The position numbers and the translations under genes were made by a program. From NCBI GenBank assembly GCA_016711205.1, contig JADJTM010000002.1, positions 62,001-126,000 on the forward strand: 64,000 nt of DNA, given 5' to 3'. This DNA is from Micropruina sp. (GTDB taxonomy: Bacteria; Actinomycetota; Actinomycetes; Propionibacteriales; Propionibacteriaceae). The notes beneath the pieces were generated by a model. That model saw only the letters and a program-made list of their open reading frames with translations, had not been told where the DNA came from and made no database searches. Below are positions 18,196 through 28,411 of this stretch, one piece after another (positions within the stretch are counted from its first letter, which is position 1; each line of letters opens with the position of its first letter).

Positions 18196-19113
18196 ATGAC
18201 GATCTTCGTTTCCCATTCGAGTTCGGACGCCGCGCCGGTGCGCGCTCTGGTCGACAATCTGCAGGCGTCCGGAAGCCAGGTGTGGCTCGACCAGGACCTG
18301 ACCGGCGGAGAGGCCTGGTGGAACACGATCCTCGGCCAGATCCGCACCTGCTCGGTGTTCGTGTTCGCGTTGTCGGAGAACTCCCTGCACTCGGCGGCCT
18401 GCCTGTCGAAGTTGCAGTACGCGCGCGAGTTGGGCCGGCCGATCCTGCCGATTCAGCTCGGCGACCTGCCCGGGCTGCGTGACCACATCGTGTTCAGCTA
18501 CCAGTCCATCGACTATCGGCACCCGACGGCGTCGGCCGGTATCGCGCTGGTCCGGGCGGTGCAGCAGCGCGAGCACGAAATGCGTCCACTGCCCGATCCG
18601 CTACCCGCACCGCCGGCCATTCCCTACGAATACCTGATGCTGCTGGGAACCTCGATCCAGGGCCGTACTCCCTTGTCACCGGCCGAGCAGGATTCCATCG
18701 TGCGGCAGTTGCGGCAGGCGTTGCGCGACGAGCACGACGAAGCCGTCCTGCACGACGTGCGCGCGCTGCTCGCGGCGATGGCGCAGCGTCCGGAAGCAAC
18801 CCACGTGACGGTGACCGAGATCGAGGCGCTGCTCGCGCAACGTCCGGGGCCGGCCGCCGCACCTGTCGCCCGTCCGGTCGCGCCGATCGCCCAGCCGGTC
18901 CAGGTGCCTGCGCCGGGCTGGTACCCCGACCCCGCCGGCGGGCCACAGCGCCGCTACTGGGACGGAGCTCGCTGGGCGCAGCCCGTGACGCCGGTTCAGC
19001 CCGTGGTCGGGCAGGTCACCAGCCCGCGCAGGGGCTCAGTCGGCAAGGTCGTGCGCTGGATCGCGGTGGCATTCCTGCTCTTCCTGCTGCTGGCCTATCT
19101 GTCGAGCTGCTAG
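18196..19113 (+). CDS. TIR-domain protein with DUF2510 and a C-terminal membrane anchor
   Basis: Residues 1-130 form a TIR domain: FVSHSSSDAAPVRALVDNL, VWLDQDLTGGEAWW, then VFVFALSENSLHS and GRPILPIQL. The middle (about 150-215) is helical. A DUF2510 motif PGWYPDPAGGPQRRYWDG follows near residue 240, then a single C-terminal helix of about 18 hydrophobic residues ending in SSC. TIR domains signal by interaction or by cleaving NAD+. Here the usual WCxxEL active-site motif reads ACLSKL: Lys72 is where the catalytic Glu normally sits. A scaffold or binding role is therefore more likely than NADase activity. GGAATG lies upstream of the ATG. It may be an immune or stress protein, but no effector adjoins it. 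Confidence 0.8.
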   Translation: MTIFVSHSSSDAAPVRALVDNLQASGSQVWLDQDLTGGEAWWNTILGQIRTCSVFVFALSENSLHSAACLSKLQYARELGRPILPIQLGDLPGLRDHIVFSYQSIDYRHPTASAGIALVRAVQQREHEMRPLPDPLPAPPAIPYEYLMLLGTSIQGRTPLSPAEQDSIVRQLRQALRDEHDEAVLHDVRALLAAMAQRPEATHVTVTEIEALLAQRPGPAAAPVARPVAPIAQPVQVPAPGWYPDPAGGPQRRYWDGARWAQPVTPVQPVVGQVTSPRRGSVGKVVRWIAVAFLLFLLLAYLSSC

Positions 19114-19199
19114 CCCACGGCGGCGGCGGCGCAGAATAGCGCACCCGGACGCGTCGTCCACATGTGCTGCGCGCAACCCGGGACGGCTACGGTATGCGC

Positions 19200-21767
19200 A
19201 TGCCTGAGACCAGCCTGCCCGCGTCCGCGCCCTCGCCGAGCACTCCGGCCGACGAAACCCCGGCGGTAGGGCCGCACCGCAGAGGTGTCGAGTTTCCCCA
19301 GACCCACGCCCTGGCCCTCGCGCCGGTCACCGCGCCGCCGCCCACCGTGGACGGATTCGTCAAGGAGTTCCTGCACGAACTCAACACCGACCTCGGCGTC
19401 GCGCTGTCGCGCTCGTCCATCAACGACCAGTACACCGCCCTCGCGCACACGGTACGCAACTACCTGACCGCCCGCTGGCTCGAAACGGGCCGCAAGCAGC
19501 GCGATACCTCGCCCAAGTCGGTCGCGTACCTGTCGGCCGAATACCTGCTCGGACGCCAGCTGGGCAACAACCTGCTGGCCGCCAACCTCCACGACATCGC
19601 CGAGAAGGCCTTGCGCGCCTGCGGCCTGAACCTGGCCACGTTGCGCGCGCAGGAGGTGGAGCCGGGCCTGGGCAACGGCGGCCTCGGACGTCTAGCGGCG
19701 TGCTTCATCGACTCGCTGGCCACCATGAACGTGCCCTGCATCGGTTACGGCATCCGCTACGAGTACGGCATCTTTCGGCAGACCTTCGTCGAGGGCGAGC
19801 AGGTCGAGCAGCCCGACTCGTGGACCGCGCTCGGCACCCCGTGGGACATTCCCCACCCCGAGGCGGCGGTGCAGGTCAACTTCGGTGGTCACGTCGAGAC
19901 CGTCACCGACATGGCCGGCGTCGAGTCGAGCGTGTGGGTGCCCGAGTGGAACGTGCTCGGCGTGCCCTACAACATCATGGTTCCCGGCTACCTCAACGGC
20001 CGGGTGAACACCCTGCGGCTGTGGAGCGCCCAGGCCACCCAGGCGTTCGACCTCGGCATCTTCAACGCCGGCGACTACGCCCAGGCCGTCCGTGCCCAGA
20101 CCTTCGCCGAGAACATCTCCAAGGTGCTCTACCCCGAGGATTCCACCCCGCAGGGCAAGGAGTTGCGGCTGCAGCAGCAGTACTTCTTCGTGGCCTGCTC
20201 GCTGCGCGACTTCATCGACGGCCAGGGCCCCGACTTCGACCTGCGCGAGCTGCCGCAGCGGGTGATCTTCCAGCTCAACGACACCCATCCGGTGATCGCG
20301 GTGCCCGAACTGATGCGCATCCTGATCGACGAGCGCGGTCTGGACTGGGACGAGGCGTGGGCCATCACCTCGAAGTGTTTCGCCTACACCTGTCACACGC
20401 TGCTGCCCGAGGCGCTCGAGGTGTGGCCCTCTGACCTGCTCGGACGCCTGCTGCCCCGCCACCTCGAGATCATCTACCGCATCAACACCGAGTTTCTCGA
20501 AACCGTCCGCGACAAGTGGCCCGATGACTACCTGCGGCTGGGCCGCATGTCGATCGTCGCCGAATACCCCGACCGCGGCGTCCGAATGGCGTTCCTGGCC
20601 ACGGTGGCCGGCATCAAGGTCAACGGCGTCGCCGCGCTGCATTCGCAACTGCTGCGCGACAAGGTGCTGGGCGATTTCGCCGAGCTGTGGCCGGACAAGT
20701 TCACCAACGTCACCAACGGCGTCACGCCGCGGCGGTTCATGCGGCTGGCCAACCCGCACCTGTCCGACCTGATCACCGACGCCATCGGTTCGGGCTGGGT
20801 GACCGATCTGGAGCGGTTGCAGGAGCTCGCGCCCTTCGCCGACGACCCGGAATTCCAGGCCTCGTTCCGGGCGGCGAAGATGGCCAACAAGGTCCGGCTG
20901 CGCGACCGGTTGCGGGCCCGCGACGGCCTCGAGCTGCCGACCGACCACATGCTCGACGTGATGGTGAAGCGCCTGCACGAGTACAAGCGCCAGACGCTGA
21001 AGCTGCTGCACATCGTGTCGCTGTACCAGCAGATCAGCTCCGGCACGATCGACGCCCTGGACGTGACCCCGCGCACCTTCGTGTTCGGCGCGAAGGCCGC
21101 CCCCGGCTACCGCATGGCCAAGAACATCATTCACCTGATCAACAACGTCGGAACCGTGGTGAACAACGACCCCCTCGTCCAGGGCCGGCTCAAGGTGTTC
21201 TTCCCCGCCAACTACAACGTCACCCTCGCCGAGCGGCTGATCCCGGCCGCCGACCTGTCGGAACAGATCTCGCTGGCCGGCATGGAGGCGTCCGGCACCG
21301 GCAACATGAAGTTCGCCCTCAACGGCGCGCTCACCATCGGCACCGACGACGGCGCGAACGTCGAGATCCGCAAGCTGGTCGGCGACGACAACTTCTTCCT
21401 GTTCGGCATGACCGAACCCGAGGTCGAGGAGTTGGGCGCCAAGGGCTACCACCCCGGCGAGTACTACGAGTCGAACCCGCAGCTGAAGGCCACCCTCGAC
21501 CTGATCGCGTCCGGACGGTTCTCGAGCGGCGACGGCCGCACCTTCGAGCCGGTCGTCTCGAACCTGGTGCACCACGACCGGTTCATGGCGCTGGCCGACT
21601 TCGGCGCCTACATCAAGGCCCAGGAGCGGGTGGACGCCTACTACGCCGACACCGACGCCTGGACCCGGTCAGCGATTCTGAACGTGGCCCGCAGCGGCTT
21701 CTTCAGCTCGGACCGGTCGATGAAGGACTACATCACGCGGATCTGGGGCATCAGCCCGGTGCTCTGA
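19200..21767 (+). CDS. glgP: Glycogen phosphorylase
   Basis: This enzyme releases glucose-1-phosphate from glycogen or maltodextrin ends using pyridoxal phosphate. The ~855-residue protein has the PLP site EASGTGNMKFALNGALT near its C-terminal third (Lys in NMK), plus SAEYLLGRQLGNNL and GNGGLGRLAACFIDS near residues 110-165. The first 45 residues are a Pro/Ser-rich extension before the family core. The start is ambiguous between ATGs at 19194 and 19200, with no clear ribosome site. Upstream lies the TIR gene; downstream a small unknown gene and a two-component pair in the same direction. Confidence 0.93.
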   Translation: MPETSLPASAPSPSTPADETPAVGPHRRGVEFPQTHALALAPVTAPPPTVDGFVKEFLHELNTDLGVALSRSSINDQYTALAHTVRNYLTARWLETGRKQRDTSPKSVAYLSAEYLLGRQLGNNLLAANLHDIAEKALRACGLNLATLRAQEVEPGLGNGGLGRLAACFIDSLATMNVPCIGYGIRYEYGIFRQTFVEGEQVEQPDSWTALGTPWDIPHPEAAVQVNFGGHVETVTDMAGVESSVWVPEWNVLGVPYNIMVPGYLNGRVNTLRLWSAQATQAFDLGIFNAGDYAQAVRAQTFAENISKVLYPEDSTPQGKELRLQQQYFFVACSLRDFIDGQGPDFDLRELPQRVIFQLNDTHPVIAVPELMRILIDERGLDWDEAWAITSKCFAYTCHTLLPEALEVWPSDLLGRLLPRHLEIIYRINTEFLETVRDKWPDDYLRLGRMSIVAEYPDRGVRMAFLATVAGIKVNGVAALHSQLLRDKVLGDFAELWPDKFTNVTNGVTPRRFMRLANPHLSDLITDAIGSGWVTDLERLQELAPFADDPEFQASFRAAKMANKVRLRDRLRARDGLELPTDHMLDVMVKRLHEYKRQTLKLLHIVSLYQQISSGTIDALDVTPRTFVFGAKAAPGYRMAKNIIHLINNVGTVVNNDPLVQGRLKVFFPANYNVTLAERLIPAADLSEQISLAGMEASGTGNMKFALNGALTIGTDDGANVEIRKLVGDDNFFLFGMTEPEVEELGAKGYHPGEYYESNPQLKATLDLIASGRFSSGDGRTFEPVVSNLVHHDRFMALADFGAYIKAQERVDAYYADTDAWTRSAILNVARSGFFSSDRSMKDYITRIWGISPVL

Positions 21768-21861
21768 GGGTCGGAAGGTCGCGGATGGGCACAACTGCGA
21801 CCTTGTATCACTTCCCGAGCAGGCGTACTCCTGAGGGCACTCGTCGGCGAAGGAGCCCCCC

Positions 21862-22323
21862 ATGGCTAAGCAGGCCAAGAAGTTCCAAAGGATCATCAAG
21901 GACCTGGAGTTGCAGGTCGGCCCGGTGATCACCGGTGGTTCGCCATCGACCGGCCCGGTCTTCGTGGCGGTCTTCGGCACGCCGCAGGGTGCCTCACACG
22001 CTGAGGTGCTCGGCTCGGCGAACCTGATCAAGGACAACGTCGTGCTGGGTGGCCCCGACACGGTCGCGGCGCTCAAGGCCGGCGCCACTCCCACGATGGT
22101 CGGGTTCGCCTGGGTGGCCGGGATCAACAACCGCACCCAGTCCCGCTCGGTCAAGGACTTCGGGCATCGCGAGGGCGACGACGAAACCAGCGACATGTGG
22201 GCGATCGAACTCTCCAGCGCCACCACCGCCCCGCTGCCGTCATCGAACATGCCTGATGGCGCCAGTCCGGCCAGCGCCTGGTGCTTCCTGTTCCCGTGGC
22301 TGTCCATGTGCCACAAGAACTGA
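21862..22323 (+). CDS. Hypothetical protein of 153 residues
   Basis: I do not recognise this protein. It is soluble, begins MAKQAKKFQRIIKDLELQVG, has a Gly/Val-rich middle (GPVFVAVFGTPQG, VVLGGPDTVAALKAG) and two Trp-containing strands. It ends with a hydrophobic AWCFLFPWLSMC. A ribosome site AAGGAG precedes the ATG. Its TGA overlaps the ATG of the sensor kinase (TGATG), so it is translationally coupled to the two-component system and might sense or modulate it. The 94-base gap before it holds no other gene. Confidence 0.6.
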   Translation: MAKQAKKFQRIIKDLELQVGPVITGGSPSTGPVFVAVFGTPQGASHAEVLGSANLIKDNVVLGGPDTVAALKAGATPTMVGFAWVAGINNRTQSRSVKDFGHREGDDETSDMWAIELSSATTAPLPSSNMPDGASPASAWCFLFPWLSMCHKN

Positions 22324-23435
22324 TGACCATCAACGGCCGCAACCTCATGGTGGTCGGCGGCGCGATCGCCGTCGACCTGCTGTTCTGGGACGGCGAGGTT
22401 CGGCTGGCCGGCGGTGGCGAGTTGCCGCTGTGGCTACCGGTGGTGATCACCGTGCTGGTGCATGCGAGCCTGTGGGATCGCCGGACGCGTCCGGTGGCCG
22501 TGTTCGCCGTTCAGGCGATGTTCGCGATGGTCAGCGTCGTGGTGCCGCTGTGGCAGCCGGTGGCGGGGCTGATGGTCGCCACCTTTGCGATCGCCGCGAA
22601 CACCGGCTCGCGCACCGCACGCTGGGGCTGGCTGGTCGTCGTCCCGCTGGTCGCCCATGCGGTCACGCACTCGATCTGGTTCGACAGCAAATGGATCGGC
22701 CTGGTGCAGGCGGCGTTGCTCTACGTCGTCGCCGGTGCCGCGTGCTGGGTCGCCGGACGGCGGGTGCGCGCCCGCGGCCGTCAGCTGCGCGCCTGGCACG
22801 CCGAGCAGGACCGGCTGCACACCGAGGCCACCCTGGACGAGCGGCTGGCGCTGGCCCGCGAACTGCACGACGGGGTGGCCAACACGATCACCGCCGTCCT
22901 GGTGCAAGCGGCGGCCGCCCGGGCCGGTTCGACCGGCGACCCGGACGCTCTGCATCGCATCGAGGCGACCGCCCGCCGAGCCATGGAAGAGATCCAAGCC
23001 ACGCTGCGGCTGATGCCGCGGGCCGCCGGACGCCCTTCCGGCCCGACTCTGGACGACCTGCCGAACCTGCTCGACCTGGGCCGGGCCGCGGGTTTGGACC
23101 TGGTGTACACCCAGACCGGCACGCCCCGCAGTCTCGATCCGGTGGCTTCGGTCGCCGCCTACCGCGCCGTGCAGGAGGGCATCACCAACACCCTCAAGTA
23201 CGCGCCGCCGGGCACCCGCTGCCTGGTGGCGATCGATTGGCGGCCGGACGAGCTGGTGATCGGCATCGTCGACCAGCCCCGCGCCGGACGCCCGCGCGCC
23301 GAACTGCCCGCCACCGGTGGACGCGGCCTGGCCGGCCTCGCCGACCGGCTCGGCGGCCTGGGTGGAGCCGTCGAATCCGGTGCGCACGGTTCCGGCTTCA
23401 GGCTCGAGGCCCGGCTGCCCGTGGGTGCGCGGTGA
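22323..23435 (+). CDS. Sensor histidine kinase, NarL/DesK-type
   Basis: This 370-residue membrane kinase has about five or six hydrophobic helices in residues 1-150 (for example WLPVVITVLVHASLW, VAVFAVQAMFAMVSVVVPLW), then a HisKA_3 dimerisation helix with the phospho-acceptor in LARELHDGVANTITAVL. The ATP-binding domain has the N box in VQEGITNTLKYAP and a G box in GGRGLAGLADRLGGLGG. It pairs with the response regulator starting 10 bases later. With no extracellular sensor domain, the signal is probably sensed in the membrane or by the coupled upstream protein. Confidence 0.9.
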   Translation: MTINGRNLMVVGGAIAVDLLFWDGEVRLAGGGELPLWLPVVITVLVHASLWDRRTRPVAVFAVQAMFAMVSVVVPLWQPVAGLMVATFAIAANTGSRTARWGWLVVVPLVAHAVTHSIWFDSKWIGLVQAALLYVVAGAACWVAGRRVRARGRQLRAWHAEQDRLHTEATLDERLALARELHDGVANTITAVLVQAAAARAGSTGDPDALHRIEATARRAMEEIQATLRLMPRAAGRPSGPTLDDLPNLLDLGRAAGLDLVYTQTGTPRSLDPVASVAAYRAVQEGITNTLKYAPPGTRCLVAIDWRPDELVIGIVDQPRAGRPRAELPATGGRGLAGLADRLGGLGGAVESGAHGSGFRLEARLPVGAR

Positions 23436-23445
23436 GCGGCCCGCG

Positions 23446-24093
23446 ATGATCACCGTCGCGATCGTCGAGGACGATCCGCTGATCCGGGCCGGCATCGCCG
23501 CCCTGGTCGGCGCACAGCCCGATTTAGCCGTGGTGGGCCAGGCCTCGGACGGCGACGAAGCGGTCGCCCTGGTGGCGACCACCCGCCCGGACGTGCTGCT
23601 GATGGACGTCCGGATGCGCCGGGTCGGCGGCATCGAGGCCACTCGGGCCGTCTGCGCGGGCGACCCGGCGCCGCCGGTGCTGATGCTGACCACGTTCGAC
23701 GGCGACCCCGAGGTGCTGCAGGCGCTGCGCGCCGGGGCGTCCGGCTATGTGCTCAAACGCAACCCGGACGACCTGCCGGCCGCGATCCGGCACGTCCACG
23801 ACGGGGACGTCTGGCTCGACCCCGCGGTCGCCGGCCACGTGCTCGCCGCGCTGGCCGCCCTGCCGCGTCCCGGCGTGCCCAGCAGCCTGGTCGGCCTGCT
23901 GACCCCCCGCGAACGCGAGGTGCTCGCCCTGCTCGCCGAGGGCCTGAGCAACGCCGAGATGGCCACCCGGCTGTTCGTCGGAACGGGCACCATCAAGACC
24001 CACATGTCGCGCATTCTGTTCAAGACCGGCTGCCGCGACCGCGCCCAGGCCACGGCGCTGGCGTTCACCTCCGGGCTGGTGGGCATCGGCTGA
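23446..24093 (+). CDS. Response regulator, NarL/LuxR family
   Basis: This 215-residue regulator has a receiver domain with acidic pocket EDD (9-10), phospho-acceptor Asp54 in LLMDVRM and conserved Lys in VLKRNP. The C-terminal LuxR helix-turn-helix is LTPREREVLALLAEG followed by SNAEMATRLFVGTGTIKTH. It is the partner of the preceding kinase. Its target genes are not evident. The stop codon overlaps the end of the antisense SRP RNA. Confidence 0.92.
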   Translation: MITVAIVEDDPLIRAGIAALVGAQPDLAVVGQASDGDEAVALVATTRPDVLLMDVRMRRVGGIEATRAVCAGDPAPPVLMLTTFDGDPEVLQALRAGASGYVLKRNPDDLPAAIRHVHDGDVWLDPAVAGHVLAALAALPRPGVPSSLVGLLTPREREVLALLAEGLSNAEMATRLFVGTGTIKTHMSRILFKTGCRDRAQATALAFTSGLVGIG

Positions 24094-24175
24094 GCCGCCG
24101 CCCTCCGAGACGCCCGAACACCTGCGGCGGGCGCCGTTAGCCTTGCTGCCTTCCGGACATCGCCGTCTCCGGCTC
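24092..24175 (-). ncRNA. ffs: Bacterial small signal recognition particle RNA
   Basis: On the minus strand the sequence contains GATGTCCGGAAGGCAGCAAG, the SRP Alu-less domain IV hairpin with GGAA tetraloop and the asymmetric A/C-rich loop bound by Ffh. Flanking segments GAGCCG at one end and CGGCTC at the other can pair, as can GAGACG with CGTCTC, closing a rod of about 84 nt. It lies between the response regulator and ppc. Ends are estimated from the pairing. Confidence 0.72.
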
Positions 24176-24192
24176 AACCGCCAGGAGGTCCC

Positions 24193-26952
<2,760 letters not shown>

Positions 26953-26975
26953 CGCCTGTCGAGCAGCGAACCCGC

Positions 26976-27014
26976 CACGTATGCCTGCAGGCATACGTGC
27001 GCAGATCCGTCCGG
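26976..27014 (+). promoter_or_regulatory. Palindrome plus conserved box upstream of secreted protein A
   Basis: Positions 26976-26999 are a perfect 24-bp palindrome with centre CCTGCAGG and ends CACGTATG. It is followed immediately by CGCAGATCCGTCCGG (27000-27014), which recurs upstream of the paralogue at 27664-27678 at nearly the same distance from the start codon (95 and 99 bases). It is probably an operator/promoter element. Confidence 0.55.
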
Positions 27015-27109
27015 TGGCGGACGACTCAGCACGCGTAAAACGGGAATCTTGTGGCACGGGGAAACCACCCCAGGGGGACAAGATCAAAACACTCACGAAA
27101 GGAGTCGTC

Positions 27110-27559
27110 ATGACCCTCGCGACCAACACCCGCAGGATCGTCGCCGGAGCCATCGCAGCCGCTGCACTGCCCGTCGCCGCCGCCAGCAGCGCGTTCGCAG
27201 TCTCGACCTCGGGCTGCACGGCCACGCCGCTGACGCCGGAGTACGCCTACACCCAAGCCAACGGGGTGAAGGTGCTCAACTACAAGATCGCGGTCACGTG
27301 CTCTTCCGGACGCACCGCCCACATCACCCAGGAACGCTGGGAGGAGGACGACTGGCCCAACGGTGACGACCACCTGGGCACCAGCACCTTCTCGGTGCGC
27401 GGCAGCACCACGCTGAACAACTACCGCACCCTGGTGGACGGCGAGATCGGCCAGGAAGAGGTCTTCCAGAAGATCCGCTTCTACGTGGTCAGCGACAACG
27501 GCGTGGTGTCCGGCTGGACGGGCTGGCACACCTCGGCGACGCGGTCGTTCTACAACTGA
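27110..27559 (+). CDS. Small secreted protein A, unknown function
   Basis: This 149-residue protein has a signal peptide (RRIVAGAIAAAALPVAAASSAFA) and a mature part of about 120 residues. The mature part opens VSTSGCTATPLTPEYAY and includes YKIAVTCSSGRTAHITQ, an acidic stretch RWEEDDWPNGDD, and ends WTGWHTSATRSFYN. Two cysteines (in SGC and VTC) could form a disulphide. It is a clear paralogue of the next gene. The ribosome site GAAAGGAG and surrounding bases ACTCACGAAAGGAGTCG are identical before both genes. I recognise no family; the beta-rich pattern fits a small secreted binding or cell-surface protein. Confidence 0.75.
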   Translation: MTLATNTRRIVAGAIAAAALPVAAASSAFAVSTSGCTATPLTPEYAYTQANGVKVLNYKIAVTCSSGRTAHITQERWEEDDWPNGDDHLGTSTFSVRGSTTLNNYRTLVDGEIGQEEVFQKIRFYVVSDNGVVSGWTGWHTSATRSFYN

Positions 27560-27589
27560 GCCTGCGGCTCACGGCGCAAGCCCTTCGCG

Positions 27590-27619
27590 ACGCCCCCACC
27601 CGATCCCGGGTGGGGGCGT
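27590..27619 (+). terminator. Terminator after secreted protein A
   Basis: A 13-bp perfect stem (ACGCCCCCACCCG and its complement) around a four-base loop lies 31 bases after the stop. The same stem recurs after the paralogue. Confidence 0.8.
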
Positions 27620-27640
27620 TGCACGTGCGCGCCAAGGCGC

Positions 27641-27678
27641 AGGTATGCCTGCCGGTAGACCTCCGCAGATCCGTCCGG
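27641..27678 (+). promoter_or_regulatory. Degenerate palindrome plus conserved box upstream of secreted protein B
   Basis: AGGTATGCCTG followed by an imperfect complement (27641-27662) precedes CGCAGATCCGTCCGG (27664-27678), matching the arrangement at 26976-27014. Confidence 0.5.
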
Positions 27679-27777
27679 GGCCAGACGCATCATGCCTGGT
27701 CAGCGGGTGATTCTTGAGTCACGGGCAAGAAGCCCGAAGGGGGAAGCAGGCATTAGCCACTCACGAAAGGAGTCGCC

Positions 27778-28230
27778 ATGAACCTCCAGAAGAACGTTCG
27801 TCGGATCGCCGCAACGGGGGCCGCCGCCGCCATCGCCGCCATCGGGGTCGCCGGCTCGGCCCAGGCCGTCAGCACCTCCGGGTGCACCGTCACGCCCTAC
27901 ACGCCCACCTACCACCACCACAACGCCGCGGGCAACAAGGTGCTGCAGTACAAGATCCGGGTGACCTGCGCCGCGAACCGCACGGCCACCGTCTACCAGC
28001 AGCGCAAGGAGGAGGACACCTTCTCCGACGACACGATCGGCACCAGCACCTACACCCGGGTGTTCGGCGCCGCCGGCACCAAGTACATCTACTTCTACGG
28101 CGTCCTGCCCGACACCGAACTGGGCAAGGAAGAGATGTACCACCGGATCAAGCTGCGGGTCAGCAGCAACGGCGTGGTCTCGCCCTGGACGGGCTACCAC
28201 AAGTCCGGCGTCCGCTCGTTCAGCAACTGA
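27778..28230 (+). CDS. Small secreted protein B, paralogue of A
   Basis: This 150-residue secreted protein aligns along its whole length with protein A: signal peptide ending AGSAQA, VSTSGCTVTPYTPTY, VLQYKIRVTCAANRTA, GTSTYTRV, then SSNGVVSPWTGYHKSG and RSFSN. Both cysteines are conserved. The pair arose by tandem duplication of a unit that includes promoter box, gene and terminator. Each gene has its own terminator and upstream element, so the two are separately transcribed. Function is unknown. Confidence 0.75.
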   Translation: MNLQKNVRRIAATGAAAAIAAIGVAGSAQAVSTSGCTVTPYTPTYHHHNAAGNKVLQYKIRVTCAANRTATVYQQRKEEDTFSDDTIGTSTYTRVFGAAGTKYIYFYGVLPDTELGKEEMYHRIKLRVSSNGVVSPWTGYHKSGVRSFSN

Positions 28231-28243
28231 ACCCGCTGATCGC

Positions 28244-28279
28244 GAAACGCCCCCACCCGAACCGGGTGGGGGCGTTTTC
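28244..28279 (+). terminator. Terminator after secreted protein B
   Basis: A perfect stem of about 15 bp, with the same CGCCCCCACCCG core as the terminator at 27590, is followed by a short T run (GTTTTCG). Confidence 0.85.
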
Positions 28280-28301
28280 GTCGGCAGGGACACCGAGGGC
28301 T

Positions 28302-28377
28302 CGTGAGATTACGTCCTGGTTTCACGCTTGTGCGGCGGCTGAGGCAGCACGCCCCCGGAATCGGACGTAATCTCACG
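28302..28377. repeat. 15-bp inverted repeat with 46-base spacer upstream of mmdA
   Basis: CGTGAGATTACGTCC at 28302-28316 is exactly inverted at 28363-28377. The pair ends 35 bases before mmdA. It could be a leader hairpin that controls the mmd operon, the ends of a tiny mobile element, or a terminator for the preceding gene. Confidence 0.7.
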
Positions 28378-28411
28378 GAAGACGAAGCTCAACAGAAGGG
28401 CATCAGGCGCC

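Noticed and set aside
24094..24192. A leader or riboswitch for ppc
   Set aside because: On the minus strand the segment matches the SRP RNA apical hairpin; I see no known riboswitch pattern on the plus strand.
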